Source: Marinifilum_A sediminis
GTDB taxonomy: Bacteria; Bacteroidota; Bacteroidia; Bacteroidales; Marinifilaceae
Direction: 5' to 3'
DNA length: 64,000 nucleotides
NCBI GenBank assembly: GCA_947496465.1
Contig: CANMCX010000002.1
Location: 620,001 to 684,000, forward strand
The position numbers and the translations under genes are program-made. Positions 52,788-61,991 of the stretch are shown here, piece by piece; the first letter of the stretch is position 1, and every line of letters begins with the position of its first letter. A model generated the notes under the pieces. That model searched no databases, was not told where the DNA came from, and saw nothing but the letters and a program-made list of their open reading frames with translations.

Positions 52788-52803
52788 ATTTAACGCGTTA
52801 AAT
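52788..52803. promoter_or_regulatory. 16-base perfect palindrome
   Basis: ATTTAACGCGTTAAAT lies 20 bases upstream of the start of the gene at 52767 (minus strand) and between that gene and map. A TAATTTTG -7 element on the minus strand at 52826-52833 would place this palindrome near the transcription start, as expected for a repressor site. Confidence 0.4.
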
Positions 52804-52976
52804 TACCAAACTATTATTAGCAGTGCAAAATTAAATTATTTCATAAAATCTGTTATTGATTGTTTTAACATGAATATATCAAAAGCAATCAATTTGGTTT
52901 GCAAAATTCAATTTCAATGCAGACCTTTGCCTCCTTAATATACAACAGTAAAATTATTTCTGAACAGAACTCAATT

Positions 52977-53756
52977 ATGGGCAAAATAATTATCAAAACT
53001 CCGGAACAAATCGAGGGAATAAGAAAAAGTTCTCAATTAGCCGGAAATACTTTAAAAAATATAAGCAACTACGTTAAAGAAGGCGTTTCTACTTTATATC
53101 TTGACAATTTAATTGAAGAATACATGCGTGATAATGGTGCAATTCCTGCAACATTAGATTATCATGGTTATCCAAAATCAAGTTGTATTTCACTAAACGA
53201 CGTTATCTGTCATGGTATTCCAAATGAGAAAACTATTTTAAAGGAAGGTGATATATTAAACATTGATGTTACCACGATTTTAGATGGTTACTTTGGTGAT
53301 ACGAGTACAATGTTCACAATTGGTGACGTTACGGATGAGGCTGCGCGTTTGGTAGAAGATACTGAACATGCTTTGTATTTGGGCATTGAACAGGTTAGAC
53401 CTGGTAACTATTTCGGAAATATTGGTTTTGCAATAGGACGATTTGCTCAAGCAAAAAAGTACAGTGTGGTGTACGAGTTTTGTGGACACGGAATTGGATT
53501 GGAATTTCATGAAGAGCCACAGGTGGAGCACATAGCAGCTCGAAATTCTGGTCCTAAGATGAAAGAAGGTATGATTTTTACTATTGAGCCTATGATTAAT
53601 TTAGGGAAGGCACGTGCGGTAGTTGACGAAAATGATGGCTGGACAGCAAGAACTGTTGACAAAAAATTATCTGCTCAATTTGAACATACTATTTTGGTTA
53701 CCAAAGATGGATATGAAATTTTAACAGATGTAGGAGATTACGAAATCTTCAGATAA
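52977..53756 (+). CDS. map: Type I methionine aminopeptidase
   Basis: A 259-residue enzyme that removes the N-terminal methionine from nascent proteins. ATG 52977 gives MGKIIIKTPEQIEGIRKSSQLAG, the normal family N-terminus; 26 extra upstream codons are open but unlikely. Metal ligands are all present: CHGIPN, DVTTILDGYFGDTSTMF (two aspartates), CGHGIGLEFHEEP (His), TIEPMIN (Glu) and FEHTILVT (Glu). The length is normal for type I. It is followed by an intrinsic terminator at 53783-53817. Confidence 0.96.
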   Translation: MGKIIIKTPEQIEGIRKSSQLAGNTLKNISNYVKEGVSTLYLDNLIEEYMRDNGAIPATLDYHGYPKSSCISLNDVICHGIPNEKTILKEGDILNIDVTTILDGYFGDTSTMFTIGDVTDEAARLVEDTEHALYLGIEQVRPGNYFGNIGFAIGRFAQAKKYSVVYEFCGHGIGLEFHEEPQVEHIAARNSGPKMKEGMIFTIEPMINLGKARAVVDENDGWTARTVDKKLSAQFEHTILVTKDGYEILTDVGDYEIFR

Positions 53757-53782
53757 AAAATTCCAAACTATTAAGATATATG

Positions 53783-53817
53783 CCGTTTCAAAAGATTTTT
53801 GGAACGGTTATTTTTTT
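53783..53817 (+). terminator. Intrinsic terminator of map
   Basis: CCGTTTCAAAA and TTTTTGGAACGG pair with one G-U pair and are followed by a T-run. Confidence 0.75.
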
Positions 53818-53874
53818 CTCTTTTCTGAAGAATTTTTTTGTATTACTTTAGCTTATCACTTTAAAAATTAAACC

Positions 53875-54570
53875 ATGAAGAATGTTGCTGTTCTACTTGC
53901 AGGTGGAAGCGGAAAAAGAATGGGAAGTAATCTTCCTAAGCAATTTCTAACCTTAGGATCAAAACCCATTATTCAACATAGTATTGAAGCCTTCGAAAAT
54001 CACAAACAAATAGACGAAATCTGTATTGTTATAAATGCTGATTACCATTCAGAAATAAACGAACTAATTTCGCTTAATAAGTTTAGCAAAGTTAAACATG
54101 TACTTAGTGGGGGAAAAGAAAGAAGTGACTCAAGTTTAGCGGCTATAGATGCATATGAACGTGAACAAAACGTTTACCTTATCTTTCATGATGCGGTTCG
54201 TCCATTTGTTTCGGAACGTATTATTAGCGATGTTATTAAAGAGTTAGAAAATGACAAAACGGTAGCTGTAGCAATACCAACAAGCGATACAATATTCTGT
54301 TTGAACGTGAATGATACAATTGAGTCGGTTCCGCCAAGACAAAATCTAAGGCGTGCGCAAACACCACAAGCATTCAAATATTCAACCATTAAACAAGCCT
54401 ACGATATAGCAATAGAAGATCCTAATTTTATTGCAACTGATGATTGTGGTGTTGTTTTAAAGTACCTTCCAAACGAGCCTATTTTTATTGTTGATGGCGA
54501 TGAATCAAACATTAAAATTACTTTTGAGCAGGACCTATTGCATGGCTCTCAAATATTGGATGGTGAGTAA
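53875..54570 (+). CDS. ispD: 2-C-methyl-D-erythritol 4-phosphate cytidylyltransferase
   Basis: A 231-residue IspD-family nucleotidyltransferase. LLAGGSGKRMGSNLPKQFL is the CTP-binding loop. DAVRPFVS, PTSDTI, RQNLRRAQTPQAFKY and ATDDCGVVLKYL follow, ending VDGDESNIKIT. The reaction is MEP + CTP to CDP-ME in isoprenoid synthesis. The related TarI enzymes, which make CDP-ribitol for wall glycans, are similar. The gene converges on the phosphonate-glycan operon (32 bases), so a role in supplying an activated alditol cannot be excluded, but IspD is the more likely call. A weak stem (54595-54618) separates it from the operon. Confidence 0.85.
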   Translation: MKNVAVLLAGGSGKRMGSNLPKQFLTLGSKPIIQHSIEAFENHKQIDEICIVINADYHSEINELISLNKFSKVKHVLSGGKERSDSSLAAIDAYEREQNVYLIFHDAVRPFVSERIISDVIKELENDKTVAVAIPTSDTIFCLNVNDTIESVPPRQNLRRAQTPQAFKYSTIKQAYDIAIEDPNFIATDDCGVVLKYLPNEPIFIVDGDESNIKITFEQDLLHGSQILDGE

Positions 54571-54601
54571 TAATCGAAGTAATATAAAAATTACTCAGGA
54601 G

Positions 54602-55690
54602 TTAAATTAGACTCCTGAATATATTTTCAATTTTCTCTCTATTTAAAATTGCCGGATTATTCTTTAATCTTTCCAAATTACAATTGGATAATACAGCAAT
54701 ATCTTTTTCTAAAATACCAAGATCATTCAGTTTTAAACTCAAACCTATTTGATTCCAAAGATTATCTATTTTCAGAACTCCATCTGTAAGGTTATCTGCG
54801 TTAATCAGATTTAAAATCCTCTGAATATCTTCTTTAGCAAAATCACAATTAGCTTTCATAACATGAGTCAATGTAATTGCAACCGCATGTCCGTGTGGCA
54901 CATCAAATAAAGATGTCATCTTATAAGATAGTGCATGACTTGCTGTGGTCTTGGAAATATTTATGGCTTTTCCAGCCCAATAAGCACCTTCACTGACTTT
55001 ATCCTTGGCGTGATAATCGTTATCGACAACAGCTTCCTCAAGGTTATTCCAAACCAAGCTAATCGCTTTCTTTGCGTATTCTTTTGATTCTACATTTCCT
55101 CCTGTTGCCCACATAGATTCAATGGCTTGACAAAGAGCATCAGCTCCTGTGCAGGCCGTTAGGTAAGCAGGTGTCGAATAAGTAAATTGAGAATCTACAA
55201 TAACGTATTCAGGTAAAATATATTTGTGTGCGAAGGAGTATTTTTCACCATTAATATACATCACTGCAAAATGGGTTGCTTCACTTCCTGTTCCGGCTGT
55301 TGTTGGTATGGCAACAAATGGGTAAGGCTTCTGATCCAATCTATTTGCCTTAATGGTTTCTACCAGATCTTCCTTAACCTTCGATAAACTGTTAATCAAC
55401 TTTGCGATATCAATGGCACTTCCTCCACCAATGGCAATTGTTAATTCACAGTTCTCCCGCTTGAACAGCTCAATTCCCTTCTCAACATCTTCCAATTTGG
55501 GATTCTCCTCAAAATCAGAAAACCTAAAATATGGAGTCCCTTGTAAAAGCGACTCCATTATTTTTTGAGCTCCGGATTTTTCGTACGAGGATTTACCCGT
55601 TACCAGAAATACCTTTTTGCCCGAATGTAATTTTAATATCTCCGATAAATTAGAGATACTATCCTTACCAATGTATATATTCTCAATCAT
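54602..55690 (-). CDS. Fe-dependent phosphonoacetaldehyde reductase (PhpC-like)
   Basis: A 362-residue iron-containing alcohol dehydrogenase. It has the nucleotide loop AIGGGSAIDIAKLI, then AIPTTAGTGSEATHFAV and CTGADALCQAIES. The metal-binding histidines lie in HALSYKMTSLFDVPHGHAVAITL. Its position directly after phosphonopyruvate decarboxylase (start overlapping that stop by one base at 55690) and its similarity to PhpC identify the substrate as phosphonoacetaldehyde, which it should reduce to 2-hydroxyethylphosphonate. The absence of an AEP transaminase gene nearby supports hydroxyethylphosphonate rather than aminoethylphosphonate as product. This is inference from context. Confidence 0.85.
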   Translation of the reverse strand: MIENIYIGKDSISNLSEILKLHSGKKVFLVTGKSSYEKSGAQKIMESLLQGTPYFRFSDFEENPKLEDVEKGIELFKRENCELTIAIGGGSAIDIAKLINSLSKVKEDLVETIKANRLDQKPYPFVAIPTTAGTGSEATHFAVMYINGEKYSFAHKYILPEYVIVDSQFTYSTPAYLTACTGADALCQAIESMWATGGNVESKEYAKKAISLVWNNLEEAVVDNDYHAKDKVSEGAYWAGKAINISKTTASHALSYKMTSLFDVPHGHAVAITLTHVMKANCDFAKEDIQRILNLINADNLTDGVLKIDNLWNQIGLSLKLNDLGILEKDIAVLSNCNLERLKNNPAILNREKIENIFRSLI

Positions 55691-56811
55691 TATTTTAAGA
55701 AATCCATCAAATTTTCCTTATTCTCAACAGGAGTTGTAGTTGGTCGTCCCAAGTCATTTCTTGCTCCTTTTTTCACTCGAATTTCCAAAATCGAAGGTCC
55801 GTCGCTTGCCAGCAATTTAGGTAGTACAGACTCTATAGATTCAATTGAATCAGCAAAAAAGGCTTCTTTATATCCAAAACCTTTAGCTATTTGACCAAAA
55901 TCAATATCAAATCCAATAGTTGGCTGACCTCCTACTGAATCATGCGATCCATTATTGAAAACAATATGCTTTAGATTCTTGCAATCTGCAGCTGCAATAA
56001 TTCCAAACGATCCTGTGTGCATAATGATCGCTCCATCGCCATCGAAACAATACACATTTTTAGATGAATGCATAGCTACACCCATTGCAATTTGCGAAGC
56101 ATGTCCCATAGAACCCACAGTAAGAAAATCTTTCTCGTGTCCGGTATTGTGCTTTTCTCTTATCTCAAAAAGTTCTCTGGAAATCTTACCTGTAGTAGAA
56201 ACAACAACGGAATCTTCTTCTATCATCTCAACCACTTTTTCGATGGCTTCTTCTCTTTCCGGATAAGTATTTACAGCCTCCTTTGTTGCAAGTTTATAGG
56301 TTTCAAAAGTTCCCTTTTTAACCAAAAACACATACGGACTTGAATTCTCCTTACAAGTTGCAATTGCTTTTTTCACTTGTTCATTTGCCTCTGCTGTATC
56401 TGCACTCAACACCTCACTAGGAATCTGCATTGCATCAAAAAGATCTTTCGAAACTTTCCCTTGCTTTACATGCTGAGGCTCATCCTTCTTTCCAGGTTCT
56501 CCGCGCCATCCAACAAAAAGAATCATTGGAATTTTGTAAACATCCTCATCAGCCAAAGACAATAATGGATTTACAGCATTACCAATTCCTGAATTTTGCA
56601 TGTATACAACAGGCACTAAACCTGTTGCCAAATGGTAACCACTTGCTAAACCTACCGATGCTCCTTCATTAGAAGCTATAATATGCTTATCTGCTGGATA
56701 ATTATCGAACATATAAGCAGAAAGTGAAGCCAAAAGAGAATCTGGAACTCCTGTATAGAAGTTCACATCATTGCTCTCCAGATTTTTAAAAAATGATTTT
56801 AATTCTATCAT
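55690..56811 (-). CDS. ppd: Phosphonopyruvate decarboxylase
   Basis: A 373-residue thiamine-diphosphate enzyme. It begins with the phosphonopyruvate-binding segment FYTGVPDSLLASLSAYM. It has SNEGASVGLASGYHLATG in the pyrimidine-binding domain and the ThDP motif CFDGDGAIIMHTGSFGIIAAADCKN, then FNNGSHDSVGGQPT. It drives the unfavourable mutase equilibrium by removing CO2 from phosphonopyruvate to give phosphonoacetaldehyde. It lies between the mutase (seven-base gap) and the reductase (one-base overlap) in the same operon. The length is normal for the family. Confidence 0.95.
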   Translation of the reverse strand: MIELKSFFKNLESNDVNFYTGVPDSLLASLSAYMFDNYPADKHIIASNEGASVGLASGYHLATGLVPVVYMQNSGIGNAVNPLLSLADEDVYKIPMILFVGWRGEPGKKDEPQHVKQGKVSKDLFDAMQIPSEVLSADTAEANEQVKKAIATCKENSSPYVFLVKKGTFETYKLATKEAVNTYPEREEAIEKVVEMIEEDSVVVSTTGKISRELFEIREKHNTGHEKDFLTVGSMGHASQIAMGVAMHSSKNVYCFDGDGAIIMHTGSFGIIAAADCKNLKHIVFNNGSHDSVGGQPTIGFDIDFGQIAKGFGYKEAFFADSIESIESVLPKLLASDGPSILEIRVKKGARNDLGRPTTTPVENKENLMDFLK

Positions 56812-56818
56812 TCTAATC

Positions 56819-58120
56819 TTATTTAGTACCAGGTATCAGTTCTAGAATTTCCTTAATTGGCATGCATTTATCATTCGCATCCGACGAGCGTCCATTAGCT
56901 AAAATCGATTTTGCAACATCCATCATTGCTGGATATGAAGCACGTAACATGTGATTTGCATAGATCACCACATTAACTCCAACTTTACTAAATTCTTCTT
57001 CTGTAATGTGGTTGAATGTTGATGGTACAACTACAATAGGTGTGTTTTTATTATCTTTTCTGAATCGTTCACAAAACTCAATAATATCTTCTCCAGTTTT
57101 CTCTTTACTATGAATCATTACACCATCGGCACCAGCTTTAACATAGGCGTGTGCTCTTTCTAATGCATCTTCAACTGATTTTCCTAAAATTAAAGACTCT
57201 ACACGAGCAATAACCATAAAATCCTCAGTAACCTGAGCCATTTTTCCAGCTTTAATTTTAGCAGAAAAATCTTCAATTGTATCTTGAGTTTGTGGAACTG
57301 CAGTACCGAATAATGAATTCTTTTTAAGACCTGTCTTATCTTCGATAATTACAGCAGAAACACCATGACGCTCCAATGTTCTTACCGTAAATACAAAATG
57401 CTCTACTTTTCCACCAGTATCACCATCGTAAATAATCGGCTTGGTTGTACACTCTAAAGTGTCATTCAAACCATGCATACGTGTTGTAATATCAACAGCT
57501 TCAATATCCGGCTTTCCTTTTGATGTAGAGTCAGTTAAACTACTTGACCACATGCCATCAAATTCCTGATTCATACCGTTTACACTCACCTTAGCATTCT
57601 CAGCAATTAATCCTGTTAAACCACTATGTGATTCCAAAATACGTACCACTGGTTTAGCCTGAATTAATCGACGTAGGCGCTTCATTCTAATTTCAGGTGT
57701 AGTCCCAATTGACTTTACCTTCTCGTTTAATTTTGATGAAGAGATTCCTTGCGTATAAGGTACATCGATAACCTTACCATTCCATTCTTTAATCGTGTCG
57801 ATAACGCGTTGTCTTGTTTCTTGCTGAATTCCCTCTTTCCAATCGTCACCATGAACTACAAAATCAGGCTTAACATTCATCAAATTAGGTACGTAATCAA
57901 GAGTATCCTGAGGTATAACTTTTTCAACTCCCTTTAGGTTTTCTACGATCATTTTTCTTTGCTCGTAATCCAAATAAGGTAAACGCTTATAGCTAGCAAT
58001 TGCCTTATCCGTTAGAACACCAACTGTAACACTTCCCAATTTAGCACCTTCTTTAATAATATTTAAATGCCCTGGATGAATGATGTCGGCACTCATTCCA
58101 ATGTATACGCTCTTACTCAT
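56819..58120 (-). CDS. pepM: Cytidylyltransferase-PEP mutase fusion
   Basis: A 433-residue two-domain enzyme. Residues 1-135 form a glycerol-3-phosphate-cytidylyltransferase-type domain, with HPGH at 15-18 and the YTQGISSSKLNEK motif near 122-134. Residues ~150-433 are PEP mutase, with YDGDTGG at 231-237 and the diagnostic EDKTGLKKNS at 260-269 (EDKxxxKxNS), which distinguishes PEP mutase from isocitrate-lyase relatives. The mutase makes phosphonopyruvate, the gateway to C-P bonds. The N-terminal domain could make the CMP-activated phosphonate used by the phosphotransferase gene, which it overlaps by eight bases. The fusion is a known architecture in glycan-linked phosphonate clusters. Confidence 0.93.
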   Translation of the reverse strand: MSKSVYIGMSADIIHPGHLNIIKEGAKLGSVTVGVLTDKAIASYKRLPYLDYEQRKMIVENLKGVEKVIPQDTLDYVPNLMNVKPDFVVHGDDWKEGIQQETRQRVIDTIKEWNGKVIDVPYTQGISSSKLNEKVKSIGTTPEIRMKRLRRLIQAKPVVRILESHSGLTGLIAENAKVSVNGMNQEFDGMWSSSLTDSTSKGKPDIEAVDITTRMHGLNDTLECTTKPIIYDGDTGGKVEHFVFTVRTLERHGVSAVIIEDKTGLKKNSLFGTAVPQTQDTIEDFSAKIKAGKMAQVTEDFMVIARVESLILGKSVEDALERAHAYVKAGADGVMIHSKEKTGEDIIEFCERFRKDNKNTPIVVVPSTFNHITEEEFSKVGVNVVIYANHMLRASYPAMMDVAKSILANGRSSDANDKCMPIKEILELIPGTK

Positions 58121-59204
58121 GTAATATATTTTTTAAATGTTTCACAATTCTATGGGCAACTTTTCCATCAACGTCGCCAACAACTTTTTTAACCAAACTC
58201 ATTCGCTGGTCAAGCATTTTACTAGGATTCTCTAAATTTTCTTTTAACAGCTCAACCATCTGCTTATCATTATAAGCATTATCACCCACTTCCCAAAGAT
58301 CAAAATTAAGCAGATCTAATCTGCCATTCAATTTATTAGGCATTAATTTATAATACCATCTCGATTTTACAAATCGATTTACCACTACTGGTTTACCCAT
58401 CGCTGCAAATTCATAAATGGCAGCTGAAAAATCTGAAACCAGAATATCAGCTACAAGCATAAATGGAATAAGAGAATTTTCCGATAGATCTGCAAAATAC
58501 ACATTATCGTACTTATTCCAATTCTGAATCAATTCAAATTCCTTTATATACCTCTTCCTCATATAAATATAAAAATGAGGTTTAATAAGGATGTTATACT
58601 CACTCAGCAATTCAGGAAAGTTTTCAGATATCTTTCTAATTGATGAAGGATAAAAGGTTGGCGCATAAAGAATAGTTTTCTTTTTAGGATCTAAATTGTA
58701 TTTTTCTTTTAAATCCTGAATCTCTTTTGGATTTTCTTGTAGTAAAGAATCCAATTTAGAATACCCTACTACAACAGTATTATCCCTTTTATCTGGATGA
58801 GCCCGAAGAATATTCTCACGAATAAATTCAGTCTCAACAAATCGAATATCAAATTCAGTATGAGTATCTCTTAAATAAACATTTTTACCTCCCCAACAAC
58901 CATGAAAAATGGATACTGCTTTTTGATAATCTATATTTGTAGGTATTAATGCATTTCCAAATATTAAAAATTTACAAACTAAATCTTCTCTTGGTAATAA
59001 GTAATACTCAATGGAACGTTTCTTACAAAAAGCAATAGTGGTTTTATTTTGTTCCTGTATATTTCTTGATTTTTCCTCTGGAATTACAACAGCAAAACTT
59101 AAGGAGTTAGCATTCATCTCATCCATAACAGATATGAAATGAGGCAAGTAATAATTATTCTCTAAATAAAATAAAGCAAAAAAAGAATTTAACTGACTCT
59201 GCAT
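58113..59204 (-). CDS. CDP-glycerol glycerophosphotransferase-like enzyme (phosphonate transferase candidate)
   Basis: A 363-residue member of the TagB/TagF (Glyphos_transf) family. The GT-B fold signature is seen in KKTILYAPTFYPSSIRKIS, YNILIKPHFYIYMR and the donor-binding run LVADILVSDFSAAIYEFAAMGKPVVVNR. Family members transfer alditol phosphates from CDP donors to glycans. Here the neighbouring cytidylyltransferase-PEP mutase gene, which it overlaps by eight bases, suggests transfer of a phosphonate from a CMP donor to a surface polysaccharide. It is preceded by the Wzi gene (28-base gap). Confidence 0.82.
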   Translation of the reverse strand: MQSQLNSFFALFYLENNYYLPHFISVMDEMNANSLSFAVVIPEEKSRNIQEQNKTTIAFCKKRSIEYYLLPREDLVCKFLIFGNALIPTNIDYQKAVSIFHGCWGGKNVYLRDTHTEFDIRFVETEFIRENILRAHPDKRDNTVVVGYSKLDSLLQENPKEIQDLKEKYNLDPKKKTILYAPTFYPSSIRKISENFPELLSEYNILIKPHFYIYMRKRYIKEFELIQNWNKYDNVYFADLSENSLIPFMLVADILVSDFSAAIYEFAAMGKPVVVNRFVKSRWYYKLMPNKLNGRLDLLNFDLWEVGDNAYNDKQMVELLKENLENPSKMLDQRMSLVKKVVGDVDGKVAHRIVKHLKNILHE

Positions 59205-59232
59205 ATCTAGTCTTTTTATAAAATTGAAGATC

Positions 59233-60615
59233 TTATTTAAAAATTCCGGACTTAGACAATCTAATAAAAAATCCTAAGTTATCCTTTAAAAGTTCTCCCT
59301 TATCAACAGCACATGCTAAATCTATTTTAAAAGGAAGTTTCCTTGCAGGTACAGTCACTTCCATGACTCCAGAAAACTGATTTAAACTTGAAGTATACGG
59401 ACTTGAATAGGTACCATAATTCTTACTGAAAGTAAAATATGTCTTGTATGGCAATCCAAGTAAATGCCCCATAAGACCTATATGAACAGCTTTAAATCTG
59501 TTATTTTCAATTACAGTGTGACCATCTTTATATCCTGTTGTAAACAAAGGTGATCCAATTGTTCTTCCATGATGAGTCCAACCCGAGCGATATTCGCTAT
59601 GGTTAAAATAATTATCTCGTCCTCCAATAATATGGTCTCCTTCCTGAAAAATAGATCCTCCCTGATCAGTTGTATGATAAAATTCAAATAGTGCAGATTG
59701 AATTAATGACTTTTCATTCTTATTATTTTTGAAATATAAACCGTACAATCCATCTGGTAAGTTATTCATTCTTTTACCCGACCCATCTTCAAAAACTGTT
59801 TGATAGTATGCATTCAAACTAAAATTCTTGTCATTATAATATAAGTCGAAACGATAACTTCCAATGTGATTACCTAAGCGATACTCATCGTTACCAAATG
59901 TTCCAGCATCATCCCCTTCTATTTTAAATATTTTCATATATTTTGAAAATGATCCTGAAATATCGCCGTTTATAGGGTGTGTTCCTGCCCACAAGGCATA
60001 ATGCTCGATACCAGCACTTGCGCTAAATTTATAATCTTTAAATATCCTTAAATAAAAGTTTTTGTGATGTATCCTTGCATTATCAATATATCTATTGTCA
60101 GTTGTAATTCCATCAGACAACAAGCCTTTAAACGAAATTAATCCATTGGTATAAGGCACGCCTGTCCAATCTGAAACACTTAATTCATATTTAGGATAGG
60201 CGCGTGAATTATTTGAATACATTAAATCTCCATTCGTTGATGATAGTCCATCCTTAAGAATGGAATTGTTTTTCTGTCCGATATATAAATTAAATATTTT
60301 CCATTTTAAACCAACATAAGCCTCATCCACTATTAAATTTGATTCATGACCTGAGTACGCAACACCACTTGTTTTCCACATGAAATCAATTTCTCTTTCA
60401 TTACTGTCGTTATAATCCATCCCAAATGAAATATCTCCCATTATAAATCCTTTGTCTGGAACTCTTCCATTTTTGTTAGAATGTAACCAAAACGGTAAAT
60501 TTTTATTTGTCCCTACAGCTGATGAAATCCCCACTTCATATTTGGTTTTCTTTTGTGCAAAGATCACAACACAAATCATCATCAAAGAAGCTAATAGAAA
60601 GGCTTTCAATTTCAT
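59233..60615 (-). CDS. Capsule assembly Wzi-family outer-membrane protein
   Basis: A 460-residue protein with a signal peptide (about 1-20, ending IFAQ). Repeated amphipathic strands with aromatic ends run throughout, for example YEVGISSAVGTNKNLPFWLHS and VDEAYVGLKWKIFNLYIGQK. GRDNYFNHSEYRSGWTHHGRTIGSP and TGYKDGHTVIENNRF match the Wzi/DUF capsule-assembly family of Bacteroidota. Wzi proteins help attach capsule to the cell surface. It is the first gene of the phosphonate operon, which therefore appears to serve a surface glycan. A candidate promoter and operator lie at 60645-60677. Confidence 0.85.
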   Translation of the reverse strand: MKLKAFLLASLMMICVVIFAQKKTKYEVGISSAVGTNKNLPFWLHSNKNGRVPDKGFIMGDISFGMDYNDSNEREIDFMWKTSGVAYSGHESNLIVDEAYVGLKWKIFNLYIGQKNNSILKDGLSSTNGDLMYSNNSRAYPKYELSVSDWTGVPYTNGLISFKGLLSDGITTDNRYIDNARIHHKNFYLRIFKDYKFSASAGIEHYALWAGTHPINGDISGSFSKYMKIFKIEGDDAGTFGNDEYRLGNHIGSYRFDLYYNDKNFSLNAYYQTVFEDGSGKRMNNLPDGLYGLYFKNNKNEKSLIQSALFEFYHTTDQGGSIFQEGDHIIGGRDNYFNHSEYRSGWTHHGRTIGSPLFTTGYKDGHTVIENNRFKAVHIGLMGHLLGLPYKTYFTFSKNYGTYSSPYTSSLNQFSGVMEVTVPARKLPFKIDLACAVDKGELLKDNLGFFIRLSKSGIFK

Positions 60616-60644
60616 TATTCTAATATTTAAATTTTAAAAGTGAA

Positions 60645-60652
60645 CAAAGATA
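60645..60652 (-). promoter_or_regulatory. Candidate -7 element of the phosphonate-capsule operon
   Basis: On the minus strand TATCTTTG matches TAnnTTTG, 29 bases before the Wzi start. The -33 region is occupied by the inverted repeat at 60663-60677 rather than a TTTG. Confidence 0.45.
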
Positions 60653-60662
60653 AGTATTATAA

Positions 60663-60677
60663 TCTGAGATACTCAGA
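60663..60677. promoter_or_regulatory. Inverted repeat at the -33 position (TCTGAG-N3-CTCAGA)
   Basis: Six-base arms flank ATA. Its position just upstream of the -7 element suggests a regulator-binding site. No regulator gene is adjacent. Confidence 0.3.
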
Positions 60678-60765
60678 ACCTTGTTTAATTTATCATTTTT
60701 TTCAAACAAATACTTAAACGAAATGATTCATGTAATATTGAGTAAGAGTGTATTTTTTGTTTTCT

Positions 60766-60791
60766 TTGCATAAAATCTCAAGTTTATGCAA
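60766..60791. promoter_or_regulatory. Inverted repeat between divergent capsule genes (TTGCATAAA-N8-TTTATGCAA)
   Basis: Perfect nine-base arms lie in the centre of the 341-base divergent region. The rest of that region (60678-60956) holds no gene. Another pair of nine-base inverted arms, ATAGACAAT at 60846-60854 and ATTGTCTAT at 60916-60924, flanks about 61 bases. Confidence 0.4.
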
Positions 60792-60956
60792 TTAGTTACA
60801 ATCAACTCACTCATTATGCCAAAGGGAATTTATAATAATTTATCCATAGACAATAATGATATAATCGAATTGATGAATTAATTGATAACGTTCTATTTCC
60901 GTTAAAAGAAATAAAATTGTCTATAAGCATAATAAATAAAACATTATAAGAATTAT

Positions 60957-61991
60957 ATGAAAATTGTATTATTTTGTGAGCAGAAGTATACCATTTCAAT
61001 GGTAAAACCAATACATGAACAAGCTATTTTAGAAGGTTGTCATGAAATATTGTGGTATATCCATAAAAATAATATTTCAGAATTTAGTTTGGATGTTCCT
61101 TGGACGAATAATATTAATGATATCTATGAATTCTCTCCTGATGCAATTTTTGTTCCATGTAATGTTGTTCCTTATGATTTACCTGGGGTGAAAATTCAAA
61201 TTTCACATGGGTATGAATGTGGAGAAAAGCGTTATTTTCGAATTCGGGATTATTTTGATTTGTACTTAACCCAAGGACCATATTTTACAGATGGATATAA
61301 AAAGGCACTTAAAAACAAACGCAAAGCTGAAGTAGTTGAGACTGGTTGGTCACGAAGAGATGGAATTATTCGAGATTTAAATAAATACGATGATTATAAA
61401 CAAGATCTTCTTACAAAATACAAGAAAGAAAAAATTGTTTTATATGCTCCAACTTTTCCTCCGTCTATAACTTCTTTGCCTTACTTGCAAGAAGGAATTC
61501 AAAAATTCGTTGAAGAACGAGATGATGTTTTGCTAATTCTCAAATTTCACCCTTTAACAGATAAAAAATGGATGAAAGCATATGAGACCATTGCAAACAA
61601 TAATAAAAATATGCTGTGGATGGCAGATGTGGATATCAACAAATTCTTATTAATTTCGGATGTAATGATTAGCGATTCATCGTCTGTTGTTTTTGAGTTT
61701 CTGTTTCTTAATAAGCCAGTAATAACCTTTAACAATGCATCGAAAGTAAAATATTGGCGAAACATTAACAATCCATTACATCTAGCTGATGCTTTTAATA
61801 AAGAAATTACCTTGGATGAATTTGCCAATAAACGTAAAGAAGCAATTCTATACTTTGATCCCTATTCTGATGGAAACTCATGTAAGAGAATGTTAACTGC
61901 AGCTCAAAATTACATTGATCAATTTGGAGTTCCTGAAAAAAGAAATCTAGGTTATTTCAGAAGAAAAAAATCCTTAAAAAGATTTAAATAA
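60957..61991 (+). CDS. CDP-glycerol glycerophosphotransferase-like enzyme
   Basis: A 344-residue TagF-like protein. It has KIVLYAPTFPPSITSLPYL, VLLILKFHPLTDKKWMKA and the donor-site run LLISDVMISDSSSVVFEFLFLNKPVITFN. It is divergent from the phosphonate operon and encodes a second member of the same family, probably acting on the same surface glycan with an alditol-phosphate or phosphonate donor. The next gene starts on the last base of its stop codon (TAATG), so they are translationally coupled. The C-terminal tail is strongly basic. Confidence 0.82.
   Translation: MKIVLFCEQKYTISMVKPIHEQAILEGCHEILWYIHKNNISEFSLDVPWTNNINDIYEFSPDAIFVPCNVVPYDLPGVKIQISHGYECGEKRYFRIRDYFDLYLTQGPYFTDGYKKALKNKRKAEVVETGWSRRDGIIRDLNKYDDYKQDLLTKYKKEKIVLYAPTFPPSITSLPYLQEGIQKFVEERDDVLLILKFHPLTDKKWMKAYETIANNNKNMLWMADVDINKFLLISDVMISDSSSVVFEFLFLNKPVITFNNASKVKYWRNINNPLHLADAFNKEITLDEFANKRKEAILYFDPYSDGNSCKRMLTAAQNYIDQFGVPEKRNLGYFRRKKSLKRFK

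Noticed and set aside
52899..52976. N-terminal extension of methionine aminopeptidase
   Set aside because: The extra 26 codons begin with TTG and have no counterpart in type I enzymes; ATG 52977 gives the normal N-terminus.
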